A stretch of 64,000 nucleotides of DNA, from assembly GCF_048771995.1 (NCBI RefSeq), contig NC_133024.1, forward strand, positions 91,482,501-91,546,500. Direction: 5' to 3'. Numbering within the stretch: the stretch's first letter is position 1; every line of letters begins with the position of its first letter. Positions 26,401-63,304 of the stretch are shown piece by piece. Position numbers and translations under genes: made by a program. The DNA comes from Taeniopygia guttata. Taxonomy: Eukaryota; Chordata; Aves; Passeriformes; Estrildidae. Below the pieces are notes generated by a model. It ran no database searches and was not told the DNA's origin. It saw only the letters and a program-made list of their open reading frames with translations.

Positions 26401-28458
26401 CCTACCTCCCAGATCATGAATTAAAGAATTTCTTTTGCTGAGGGAAAGCAAATCAGAGGTTATACCAAATTGCTCCTAAGCAATTTTCCATAAACTTTGC
26501 CTAACGATTTTCTGAATGCTGCTCACTGAACTTTTGACCTCTGCATGTTGTATGACTGCTATTAACAATTTTTCACTTTTTAGGGGAGTATTTAAATTAC
26601 ACGCATGTTTTTGTTGTGAAATCCTCACTTTCAGTGTGATGAGAAAGTAACTGTGGAACAGCTATTTATCTTTTCTCAGCATTACGCTTGAATTTGTAGA
26701 CATCTGTTTCTGCCCTTTCTTCCAATCATTCACCAGCCTGAGAGATCCCACAATTTTTCTTCATGCAAATGTACTTTTGAGCATTTTACCAGCTTCCTTT
26801 TACTGCTCTTTACAGGGAACTCCGCACCTTTCCAAAGGTTTCTCTCTGGCAGTTGCCAGAGTTTCACTCAGTGTTAAAAGTGCAGTGAGATTTGGGTTTC
26901 ATGTTCTAGCTTGAGGTTTCCCAGATCTGTTTTACTGAGAATGGTGAGCGCTGCCTCTCTTCTGGCAGCTGTAGAGTACATTTCGGATGTTTGTCGAAGG
27001 ACTTGGTGCAGTCACTGTTCTGTTCCCACCTGGAGGTAGATTCTGAATTCCTTTCATACTGTGCATGTTCATGTGCAGATGTGTTTTCCCAATGTGTACT
27101 GACCTGCATTTTTCAGTGTGAATTTCTTCTGCCTTTCCTATTCCACAGTCATGTACAAGGATTTGATGATGAATCATTGATGATGATGAAATAGCTCATG
27201 GTGGTCAGTAGTTTTGTGCAGAAGACTAATGTAATCAGATCTCTTCCAGATTTTCTATAAATGAAGGCTCTGTTTGAAGGGATTGTATGAAAAGAGTTGG
27301 AAAATGATGTTTATTTTTAAACGTTCATAAGTGTGTAGTTGGCTCTTTTTTTTTTTTTTTTCTTTGTTATTCACACTTATGTAGTGACCTAAGGCTGATT
27401 CTGATGGCTGGTTGAAATCTAGTGTGTTTTATCTTTTTCTTGATACAGTTTTGGATAGTAAAACATGCAGCATATTCTACAGGTAGCAAGTATTTGGGGA
27501 AGGTGGCAGATCTCAATAGGAAGGAAAACACAGTTTGTCTTCTGCCTAATTTCTCTTAGTCCTGTTGCAACTACTGAAGAATATTATTTGCTTCCCAGGA
27601 TTTAAAAAAGAGTCAATTTTGCCTTCTAAGTAATGAAGGACAACATCAAGGCTTACTCGGAGATGCTGGAAGGTAGTCCATGAGCAAGGGGAAAGAAATG
27701 TTTTAACTGTTGGTTATGGAGCAGTGGCCAGGGCAGCTTAAAAGATTAATTTCTCTTCGAATGTATTAGGATTTTCTGTATATTGTGTGTTTAATACTCT
27801 AAAAAATGAATGAAAACTGGTGGTGGGACAGATGAATATCACTACAGGCTGGATACTACAAGAGACTTCCTGTAAAGCCGAGGTACCTGAGAACTGTAGC
27901 ATCAGATTGTACAGCTTACAAAATCCTTCAAAACTTAGGAACAAGTGGATTTTTGATTTTTGATACAGATTTCTGAAGTAGATGTACTTGAAAATTCATG
28001 CTGAATTTATAGGAGTAATAAATTCTAGCAGAACTTGAAACAGAAGAACTTTTTTGTTTGTAAATGGTGAGGTAGGTGGATGGGCCATTTGTGGGTGCAA
28101 GCAGGGTAGTAGTTAATATGACATAAATCAACTAGCATGCAATTTAATAAAAAGAAGCCAGTTTGGTTTTTTTTTCTGTCTGCAAGTATGAATGCTGCAT
28201 GCGCTTCCTTGTTGACTTGTCTTTACAGATTCCCTTCTCTGAGACTGAGCAAGCAGTAAGCAGGGCTGTTCTGTGGCACTGTTGCTCTCTTATGGAAAAA
28301 CAGAAGGAAAAAGTTGAAAGTGCTACAAGTAACACATTTTTACCTTCACTGCTTCATCCAGACTTGTGAAATTGGTTTAAAATTCCTTCAACTCTCTTAC
28401 TTGGTTAATGATGTGTTTTCCAGCACGCTAACATTTGCTGTGTTTAAACCTTTGCCAG

Positions 28459-28979
28459 GACGGGAGCAGTTCCATGGCCTTGGGTCCATGTACTGCAGAG
28501 GAGCGGCTGCTGTGATCCTCACGTACGACGTGAACAGCCTCCAGAGCCTGACAGAGCTGGAAGAAAGATTCTTGGCGCTGACGGACAGTGCAAGTGCTGA
28601 CTGCATTTTTGCTATTGTTGGAAATAAAGTTGACCTCAGCGATGACTGTACTTTACCACCGGATGAAAATAGACCTGAGAAGTCTGGTGCCAGCTGTGGC
28701 TCAAAGGTGCGAAAACAAGTCCATGCAGAGGATGCAATTGCACTCTATAAAAAGATACTGAAATACAAAATGCTAGATGAGAAGGATGTTCCAGCAGCTG
28801 AGAAAATGTGTTTTGAGACTAGTGCAAAGACAGGATACAAGGTGGACTACCTGTTTGAAACTGTGTTTGACATGGTAGTCCCAATAATCGTACGGCAGAA
28901 AGCTGAGGGGCCGCCGCAAACTGTTGACATCACGGACTACAAACCAGCCAAAAGGACAAAATCAGGTTGTTGTGCTTGA
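28459..28979 (+). CDS. RAB20: RAB20 exon 2 coding part (GTPase C-terminal half, prenylation tail)
   Basis: The exon follows acceptor TTTGCCAG|GA and completes Gly58, then continues REQFHGLGSMYCRG. With exon 1 it makes a 230-residue protein, close to the 234 of human RAB20. GNKVDL (112-117) is the G4 guanine-specificity motif and ETSAKTG (177-183) is G5. Between them lies a variable, Rab20-specific insert (about 118-143) rich in charged residues. The C-terminus is SGCCA, a double-cysteine signal expected to be geranylgeranylated so the protein can attach to membranes. The residue after the DTAG glycine is Arg59, where most Rabs and Ras have the catalytic Gln. From memory human RAB20 also has Arg here, so slow intrinsic GTP hydrolysis is probably a family trait and not a defect. 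The stop codon is TGA at 28977-28979. No frameshift or premature stop is present. Confidence 0.97.
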
Positions 28980-29490
28980 ACCATCTATGTTACATAGAAA
29001 AGGGGAGGGATTTTTCACTCCAGCAAAATGAGGAATAAGAACTGCTTTCAGTTGACCAGAAAGGAAAAGTCAAGGAATAAATTGATTTAAATGGTGTATG
29101 CAAAAAAAAAAAGGAGAGAAACAGATAAATCTTCTGACCATTAAAGGCTTCTGGGAAGCTCTGTATATAAAAAAATGGGAATGCAAGTGAAATTATGGAG
29201 TAAGACTTGCCAGTTTCCATGGGCTCTGAAGACAAGGGGTGTATTATTAGAATGGGTATTGACAATCATTTGGACAGATTTGAAAGATTCTGATTTTTAG
29301 TGACTTGCCATTTTGCGTTGCATATAAATGATCTGTTTGTGTACTCTTGAAAATTTTCATATGATGATCTTTTCCCTTACGATTCTAACTTTGGAAGACT
29401 GAACACAATACTTTTTTATTCTTAAGGAAAAAAAGAAAATCCAGGTATATTTATATTTGTAGCTAATAAATCAATTGCAATCTTTTTATG
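28980..29490 (+). other. RAB20: RAB20 3' UTR (end estimated)
   Basis: AT-rich sequence follows the RAB20 stop codon. AATAAA polyadenylation signals occur at 29076-29081 and 29465-29470, with an ATTAAA variant near 29527. The second AATAAA would give a 3' UTR of about 0.5 kb and is my preferred end. Longer forms using the AATAAA cluster near 30388-30405 cannot be excluded. The 3' boundary is inference. Confidence 0.6.
29465..29470 (+). terminator. RAB20: Candidate RAB20 polyadenylation signal
   Basis: A canonical AATAAA hexamer sits 486 bases after the stop codon, in an AT-rich stretch followed by moderately T/GT-rich sequence. It competes with the AATAAA at 29076-29081. Confidence 0.5.
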
Positions 29491-30570
29491 TCATATATGA
29501 CAGTGTACGATTCAGAAGCTGAACTATTAAAATCACTGTGGATATGTACCATTCATTTGGAGACTTTATTAATGAGAATTCTTCTTCCATAGTGCGCTTT
29601 CATGTGTTAACAAGCAGTGTCCCAGCTCTTGCTGTTCTAATTGCAAGTTTCAGGAGGAAGATTCCTCTTCCATTTTTTCCCTTGTAATTCTTTCTAATAT
29701 AGGTGTGTTTGGGGGAAGAAATCAATCTTATTTTTCTGTATTTTTGTAAAAACATATTTTTGGTGTCTTTAGGGGTGTCATTGTGTTCAGTATCTGTGTT
29801 CTGTCTCCTTTCCCATTTCTTAGTTGTTCTCAGGCAGAGCTGCAGCTTTGATTTTTATCAGCTGTGCATGACATTACTACCTGGATAGTAATTACCTCTA
29901 CCTGGAGGGAAGTGAAGACTGGTGTTTTCTGATGTGAAACGGGCTAATGCAGGAGGAAGGGAAGAAACTGCCTTTTGTGGAGTAAAAGGCCCATGAAGGA
30001 GCAATAATGAGGTACAGGCTTCTTTCCTGACTGCAGTCAAAAGCTAGGGCTAACACTTAATATAGCTCCTAGAGTTTCCCAACCCTCTCAGCTACAAAGA
30101 ATGCACATAGTGACCCAGGAGCTCACACTGAACTGAGGCAGAGTGAAGAACTTCTAGTTTTTAAACACACCCTGAGACCCCCCTCATGCCTCCCAAAACT
30201 AGCCTACCCAAGGATACAGTTTGAATATTTTCAGTTTTGCAAGCTCCTGTGTGGGGACTCCATCTTCCCTTGGATGCCTCTGGTACAATTGTCTAAAACT
30301 AAAGGTTGGTGGCTCTTACACTTTGTCATTGCCTCGCTCTTTCCCTCCCAAATCACAGTTGTTCCATACATAGGAAGAAAATTCTTAAATAAATAATAAA
30401 TTAAATTTTTACTAAATGTATTTAAAGCACTTTTTTTTTTTGGAAGTACATCCTATTGAGCGGATTGCTCCAGAGCAGTAACTTTATTTTCTGCTTTCAA
30501 GTTAATTCATAGTACACATGTAATGGGGAAGAATGGCTTGAGAGAGAAACCACTCAGCATTAAATAATAT

Positions 30571-30885
30571 ACTCATAGGTTTGGGTTGGAAGGGATCTTT
30601 AAATGTCATCTAGTCCACTTCCCCATGCACTGAGCAGGCAGGTCTTCAATTTGATCAGGTTGCTCAAAACTGTGTCCAGTAGAAACTCGAATATTTCCAC
30701 GGTTGGGACATCTACCACCTCTCTGGGTGGTGCAACAGGTGCAACACCTGTTGCAGTGTTTTACCAACTTCATTGTCAAAATGTCTTCCTTATATCTAGT
30801 CTGCACCTGCCCTTTTGTGGTTTAAAATCGTTACCCCTTTTCCTATTACTACAAGCCCTACTAAGGGTTGTAATCTTTTGGGTTT
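30571..30885 (-). mobile_element. CR1 LINE 3'-end fragment
   Basis: The + strand reads 'TTTGGGTTGGAAGGGATCTT', 'GATCAGGTTGCTCAAAACTG', 'ACCACCTCTCTGGGTGGTGC' and 'CGTTACCCCTTTTCCTATTA', the reverse complement of an avian CR1 3' end. The copy is 5'-truncated and moderately diverged. Confidence 0.9.
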
Positions 30886-32426
30886 GCCAGTGGCTTGCAG
30901 ACACCTACCAGTCTGTCAGAGACTAAACAGCACCTGAGCTATGGTATTTTAAAATGTATGTAATTAGAAACCTTCTAGCTATGGACAAAATTCCAGGGTC
31001 AGTATGTAGTCTTCCCTCAGGACTGGGAAGGGACAAACAGGCTACACTCTGTTTTGTTTGTGACCAAAGGGTTCTGCTGACACGTCTGTGAGAAGTCCAG
31101 CACTGGCTTTCCTGTGTCTGTTGACAGCTGAACCCCCAACAAGGGTCAGGCATTTTGGGAGATGTGCATCTAGAAGGTACAGAATAGGGAAAAATATTTG
31201 TAAATTTAACATCCACTACTTCTTAAGGAATAAATATTTGCAATTCAGTTGCACCAGCAATTTGATTCATATGAGATGTTAAGTAATTCTTACAGTCTTT
31301 CTAAAAGCTCCAGCTTGGGTGTTTTCACCAAATGAGATGACACAGGAACCAGTCTTGTGTGCTGCGCATTTGCCCTTAAGGCTGCACTTGTCTGGTATGA
31401 TGTTCTTGTTTTTTTTAGTGTTGCTGGCTATTATTCCTTGAGAAATTTCTGGGTTATGATGGGTTGACACTGTACCAGCCTTTGTGAGATCACAGGATTA
31501 CACGACAAAACCTGGGAAGTATTTGTGTAATACCCGGGAGCTGTTGATGAGAGGTCAGTTGTCTGGAGCTGTGTCTGTTGTGGTGGTGCTGCTGAAGGCA
31601 AGGGAAATCCCCCCTGGCAGGACGAGTGAAGGTGGGTGAAGGCATGGATGAAGGACTCTGCCTGCCCTGCCAGGGAGGGGGAACTCATTTAACAAGCATT
31701 TATTCCCCCTGCCCTTCTCCCTGTTAAGTCTGGATTATGTGAAGTGATCGTATAGTGAAATAAAAGAGGTGCTATTTGTGAGCTACAGGCCAGCCTGTAG
31801 GTGATGGCTGAGCCAGGCTGACCATGGGGGAGGATCCATCCTGCTTTCTGCCCCTCACAGGCACTCATGGGGCAAGATGGAGATTGCCATGGGCCCTTGA
31901 CAACCCCAGCAAGGCTTCAGTTCTTATGGGGGCCACAAAAGAACCTCCTTTGCCAGTGTCTGTAGGGCTGGCAAAGCTTCTGAGCCTCTTAGCGATATCC
32001 TTGCCCATGTCATGGTGGGAAGCACTCCTGCCTGTTTCTGCTACTCTGTTCATGAGTCATGGGGTGCTGTGATGGTACCTCTTCCCTTGTTCAGTGGGGT
32101 TAAACTGCTGTGTGCAGCACAACTGTAGGGTCATGTCCCCACTCCCCCATAGGGGTGGCCGTGTCTGGGGTGCCACTGGTCCCCATGCGGTTACAGGGGC
32201 AGCTGCTCCCTGCACTTGGTGCTCTTGGCATATTGGCAGTGACCCCTCAGCCTCTCTTCTGGCAACAATCTCGCACCTCCTGTGCCAAGGCCATGTTTAC
32301 TGCTTGCTGTTTGCTAATTTTCTATTTCTGGCAGGCATGGACAAGCACAGCCATATAGGCTGTGAACAGACTCTGCTCATGTGGTCACTATGCTCTGAGG
32401 GAATAATTGGGGTCAGCTCACGTCAC

Positions 32427-33094
32427 TATGTTGACTTCACTTTATCCTAGTTTAGGGCAAATTTGGGGAAAACCCAGGAAATAAACCCCCACGGCCCCTC
32501 TCCACCCACCTGGTTCAGGGAAAAATTTCCTCTGAGAGAGAAGTGGAAAAGAACCTGTTTATTCAACAAACAAAGCACTCCCCAGCACCAAAACAATTAA
32601 CAACACTAGATGACAACAAAACTCTTTCACCCCTCTGAAGAGATGAACAAATCCAGAAGGTCTTTCCTGGGAGTGGTCGCCCGGGTCTGGACGCTGGGGA
32701 TTGCTCTCCAGCACTGGGGATGGCTGCTGCAGATCACCAAATGCAGGCTCCTGGTGTTCCTTGGTGTTTCCCAGATCCCAGTCCAGAGCAGGTTGGATGA
32801 TATTCAGAAAGAGGAAAGGAAAAAGCAACAGTCCAGGGAAAGAATTGGACTGCTTAACCTAACTAGGAAGCAAAGCAAGAAAGCAGGCAAAGCAAGCAAG
32901 CCAAGCAAGCAAGCAAAAGCAAAGCCAGCCAGCCAGCCCTAGCCTTTTCTAGCTTTCCAGCAGACATGGGGGGGGGGTGAACCAGATGATAACACGGCAA
33001 AACAAACCTTCACTTTCAGAGTCAGTTCTGAAAGCACAGAACATAATATCAAACGTAAACAGAACACACGATTGGAGATACAAACACCATAACA
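32427..33094 (-). mobile_element. Solo ERV LTR with 5-bp target duplication (668 bp)
   Basis: Identical GTCAC pentamers at 32422-32426 and 33095-33099 flank this block, as expected for retroviral integration. Read on the - strand it begins TGTTATGGTG, carries an AATAAA polyadenylation hexamer (TTTATT on +, near 32558-32563), and resembles avian ERV LTRs I recall. It ends CAACATA, not the usual CA, so the exact edge may differ by two bases. No internal retroviral genes are present, so it is a solo LTR. It contains an AAGC/CAGC simple repeat (32869-32938) and a run of G near 32968. The TATA-like promoter part could not be defined. The insertion lies downstream of the COL4A2 poly(A) site in COL4A2's orientation. 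Confidence 0.75.
32869..32938. repeat. AAGC/CAGC-type simple repeat inside LTR
   Basis: Irregular AAGCAAGC, AAAGC and CCAGCCAG units run for about 70 bases within the LTR. This is a simple-repeat expansion, and the open frame crossing it (a K/A/S/Q-rich translation) is not a gene. Confidence 0.8.
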
Positions 33095-33412
33095 GTCACC
33101 CTAGGACACACTTATACCAGTGTTAAAACACTGATGCACTATTACCTATAGAAGGGGAATATAATCTCATTTATCTTCTCCAGGCTGAGCATGTTATATT
33201 TCAGCATGTTTTAAAACAGAAAAGTGTAGGAAGCAAACACCATGCTTTGAAATAGAAATGTGGTCAAACCAAGGGCAAATATTTGTGATTTTTTTTACAT
33301 CCTAGGCAGGAGCACTCTAGTTCAGTAAAAGGATTGTTTTGTTTTGCTGTAGCTGATATTTTCCTGTATAAAGATATTTTAGCTTCCTGAAAGTGGGTTC
33401 TGCAACCATAAC

Positions 33413-33790
33413 GGTGGAATGCTTTGGGTTGGAAGGGATCTTCAAGAATCATCTAGTTCCAGCCCTCTGGCCATGGGCAGAGATATCTGCCACTTGACCA
33501 GGTTGCTCAAAGCCCCATCCAACCTGGCCTTGAACACTCTTGGGGATGGGACAACCACAGCTTCTCTGTGCAACCTACTCCAGTGTCTCACAACCCTCAC
33601 AGTAAAAACATATTCTCCTTCTGTTCAATCTAAACCAACCCTCTTTCAGTTTAAAGCTGCTACCCCTCGCCCTGTACACTACAGGTCTTGTTAAGTCTCC
33701 TTTAGGTACTCTGAGGTGCTATAAGATCTCTCCAGAGTGTTTTTCAGCTGAACAAATACTGTCAGCCTGCCTTCCTAGGAGAGGAGGTAA
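33413..33790 (-). mobile_element. CR1 LINE 3'-end fragment, well preserved
   Basis: A near-consensus reverse complement of the CR1 3' region: 'TTTGGGTTGGAAGGGATCTT', 'CTGGCCATGGGCAGAGATAT', 'GGTTGCTCAAAGCCCCATCC', 'CAACCTGGCCTTGAACACTC', and a 'CTGAGGTGCTATAAGATCTC' stretch at the far end. It is one of the less diverged CR1 copies in the window. It is 5'-truncated and has no coding part. Confidence 0.93.
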
Positions 33791-34734
33791 ACATGCAGCT
33801 AAGAGGCAGTTTGACAAGTCAGTGTCCTTCCATGCAGTGCTCTGGATGAGCTCACCAGGTGCAATCCTCTGTTTGCTGTGAGTGTTCCATGGGTTTGTGT
33901 GCATGAGCTCCCTGCACTTCTCTGAGCTGCGATTGCGCAGGCTTTGGAGAAACACAGCTGTGGGTACACAGACCTGAAGTGCATGACATGCAAAAAGTAC
34001 AGAAGCTCGAGCCTGCTTAGTACCCTGTGGGTTTTATGGTTGGTTTGTCTTTTCCCTGCACTATGCTGATGTGTTCCACTTAATGCTGTGTTGGGACCAC
34101 TCTGAACAAACTTGTTAAGATCAGATTATTGGATCAGAGAAACTGAAGAGGCAAAGCAACTGTTGGTGGAAGAACCATGTGCTGAGGTTTATGTGCAAGA
34201 GCAATGAGCTTTGTAGGAAGATTAGGCAGTATGTTAGCCATGAAAACCCAAATAGTTTGCTGCTGTTGTTGACATAATCAGTTTTTTACAGATTTGTTTA
34301 ACCTTCACTTGAATTTTCTTAAAATACTGAATGTGCTGCATCACCTGAGTTGCATGCTGTACAATCCACAAGTGATAGTTGTATGATCATCACACAAGCA
34401 TTGCTGTCTAGCAATATGTGGAAGAGGCAAGTTCCAAGTCTATTCTTGGATATTTGTTACTGCCATGTTTAAAAGAATTGGCAAATATGGAATAGATTTA
34501 GCTCATGTTGACTGCAATGCTTGCAGTACTAAGAGTTCTATTTAGCTGAAATAAGTAATAGTGTGGTAAGTTTGTTCAGGGGCTGCCTTTCAGAGCTAAT
34601 GCAGGGTCAGAGAGCTCATTTAAAGCTCAGATAGATAATTTCTCTGGTTATGGCTAGATCTAATTATATGAGCAACTAATCTAGGTCAGACAGTGTTCTA
34701 GGTAAGTACCCGAATGCAGCCTACTAGAAAGATG

Positions 34735-35027
34735 GCAGGGGACTTTTTACAAGGGCATGTAGTGCCAGGACAAGGGAAAATGGTTTCAGATTGAGAGTAG
34801 GTTTAGATTAGATATTAAGAAAAAAATTCTTTACTGTGAAGGTGGTGATGTACTGGATGTTGACCAGAGAAGTTGTGGGTGCCCCATCCCTGAGAGTGTT
34901 TAAGGCCAGGTTAGATGCCACTCTGAACAACCTGGTCTAGTGAAAGGTCCCCCTGTCCATGGCAGGGGGCTTGGAACAAAATTATTTTTATGGTCCCTTC
35001 CAATTCAACCCATTCTATGATTCTAGA
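34735..35027 (+). mobile_element. CR1 LINE 3'-end fragment with ATTCTATG tail
   Basis: This is a sense-oriented CR1 3' end: 'GATTAGATATTAAGAAAAAA', 'CCCCATCCCTGAGAGTGTTT', 'AACCTGGTCTAGTG', 'GTCCATGGCAGGGGGCTTGG' and 'GGTCCCTTCCAATTCAACCC'. It terminates in ATTCTATGATTCTA, the diagnostic 8-bp CR1 tail repeat, so the 3' boundary is secure. It sits opposite in orientation to the CR1 piece at 33413-33790. Confidence 0.94.
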
Positions 35028-35431
35028 CCTTTAACTTAATTTATATATTTTTGTGGAGGTAACACTTATCAAGTCTGGTAAATGTTTGTTTCCTGAAATT
35101 GTAGAGCATGAATAATGGTTGTTTTAGTCTGCAATGCCACAGTTTATTTGCTTTAATCATTCTAACAACAGCTTAAATACTATTTTACTTGTTCATCTTA
35201 AAGTGATTTTAGAGGCAGCTCCCCTCTTAGATCTTTTTAAGTGTCATGAAACAAACAAGTGTTCTCTGGTTGAAGAGTTTGAGTTTCAGAGGGAGGAGTT
35301 TACTGGGAGTGCTTTTATAATTCCTTAGTGCAAACAAAGTATTTCAACACAGAAGTCTATGTACATTGTATGGGGAAACGCCATTTACAAAATAGAAATC
35401 ACAAACAAATAGAGGTGTAGAAAAAAAAGCT

Positions 35432-35437
35432 TTTATT
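35432..35437 (-). terminator. COL4A2: Candidate COL4A2 distal polyadenylation signal
   Basis: AATAAA on the - strand, in the context ATAAATAAAAGC, followed by an A/T-rich and then GT-containing stretch. It is the last good hexamer before the intergenic CR1 element. Confidence 0.55.
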
Positions 35438-36681
35438 TATAATACAGTGAGGTTGGAATGTAATAATAAAAGCCAAGAAGCACCTGAAGCAGGAGTGAGG
35501 TAAGTTACTGGAAAATCAACTCTCATTGCTATAAATATTAATCGGATTATGTGAACATGATATTTGTAGCTGATCTTTTTTTCCCTTCTCTCTTGCAGCG
35601 CAGACAGACAACTTTGGGCTAAATTGTTTCTTTTTACAGAAGTACAGAACTAGGCATTCTGTCAATTATCAACCCTTTTCTACAGGAAAAGATGATGCCA
35701 AATAAATGCCTTACTTCCCTCCCCTTTGCTTGTGCAAGGATGGCTCTGTGCAGGTTGGGATGGTGGCCATCCCGTTGCCACTTGTCCCCAGCTGCCAGGA
35801 CAGGATGCATTCAGAGAATGTGCAGGGCTGTGTTTGAGTGTCATGTGGCACTGAGCACTCCTGCACACCCTACCTGTGTGCTGTTCCAACATGATGTGGC
35901 TGAATCCTGTTTGTGATGAGCGGCTTAATTTCAGAGGGGAAAAGGTGCAATGCAAAAACCAATTGCTGCTGCTGTGTGAGTGGTGTGACACAGATGAAAT
36001 GTCCACAGCACGGTGGACCAAGGGATTGTTTGGCTTGGGGTATGTCTAGGAAAAACACCATCAAGCTTATAAAATAAAATGCTAATCTTCTTCATGTAGA
36101 TTTCTAACCAAATTGAAAGAGTTGCATTTTGTGGTTGCTGTTTTTGGGAGCCTGTGGGCTTTGTTATTGGCAGTTGTTAAGTGCTAAAGCATGGGGAGGC
36201 TTGGGAAAAGAAAAAAAAAAAATGGTGTTGGCTTTGTTTGAAATGCCCAAGCACAAAATACTAAAATGTAAGTTAGGTTTCAGTGCTGGACATGAGCATT
36301 TTGGACTACAGTATGTTTTCAGTGTTTTGCAACAATTTACGACTTAGATGATCCTCTGTTAATTTATGGAACTGCAGCTGTTAGTGTTTACTGTTGTGAG
36401 AAATCCAGTAAATAGAAAGATATATATATATTCTCTTCAGGTAAATGTGGTGGGTATCTGACCAAGGAAACCTTTTATTACTGAAGTTTTTGGTGTTTCA
36501 AAGCTGTGAATATTTCTATCATTTGGCAAACGATGTAATATTAGACTAGCAAAAAAATGTGTATATATACTGCATAGTGGGAGAACACACCACTAGATCT
36601 GTTCGACTTAGTGTTAACTTGCTTTTACAGACATTTAAAAAATTAATTTCCATTCAGCTTTTGAGGTAATAAGTTAAAAAA

Positions 36682-36688
36682 AGCACCA
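36682..36688 (-). promoter_or_regulatory. COL4A2: miR-29 seed match in COL4A2 3' UTR
   Basis: The - strand reads TGGTGCT, complementary to bases 2-8 (AGCACCA) of the miR-29 family, as a 7mer-m8 type site about 90 nucleotides after the stop codon. miR-29 is an established repressor of collagen genes, including collagen IV. The match is seen directly; its function here is inferred. Confidence 0.65.
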
Positions 36689-36778
36689 ACATGATTTATT
36701 CAATTGTCTAACCACTTCAGAAGGCTCCTCAGTATACGAACTACATGAAAAAGCGGTTCCTTACACTGTGAGAGACTT

Positions 36779-63304
<26,526 letters not shown>

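Larger units (their letters stand above)
1731..28458 (+). other. RAB20: RAB20 intron 1 (26.7 kb)
   Basis: This single large phase-1 intron is bounded by GTGAGG at the 5' end and TTTGCCAG at the 3' end. It holds at least four CR1 pieces (7150-7376, 13881-14055, 14899-15700 and 20155-20475), two AT/GT/CA microsatellites (5956-6010, 6660-6727) and several poly-T runs (for example near 8425, 17647 and 27347). The remainder is AT-rich DNA in which I recognise no gene, RNA gene or intact mobile element. No open frame inside it exceeds about 130 codons, and the longest ones overlap the CR1 relic. Conserved enhancers are possible but cannot be judged without alignment. Confidence 0.9.
29491..35401. 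other. Intergenic region between RAB20 and COL4A2 3' ends
   Basis: About 5.9 kb separates the estimated ends of the two convergent genes. It contains CR1 pieces at 30571-30885, 33413-33790 and 34735-35027 and an LTR at 32427-33094. The block from about 31,460 to 32,420 is GC-richer than its surroundings and I could not assign it to a family. No open frame resembles a gene. The rest is AT-rich single-copy DNA. Confidence 0.7.
35412..36778 (-). other. COL4A2: COL4A2 3' UTR (end estimated)
   Basis: The region follows the COL4A2 stop codon on the - strand. The best distal AATAAA is the complement of TTTATT at 35432-35437, which would put cleavage around 35405-35420 and give a 3' UTR of about 1.36 kb. 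Earlier AATAAA hexamers (complements of 36474-36479 and 36695-36700) could give shorter forms. A miR-29 seed match lies about 90 bases after the stop. The end point is inference from the hexamer. Confidence 0.65.

Noticed and set aside
32610-32942. 110-codon open frame on the + strand
   Set aside because: It lies wholly in the solo LTR and its Lys/Ala/Ser-rich end is a translated AAGC/CAGC simple repeat.
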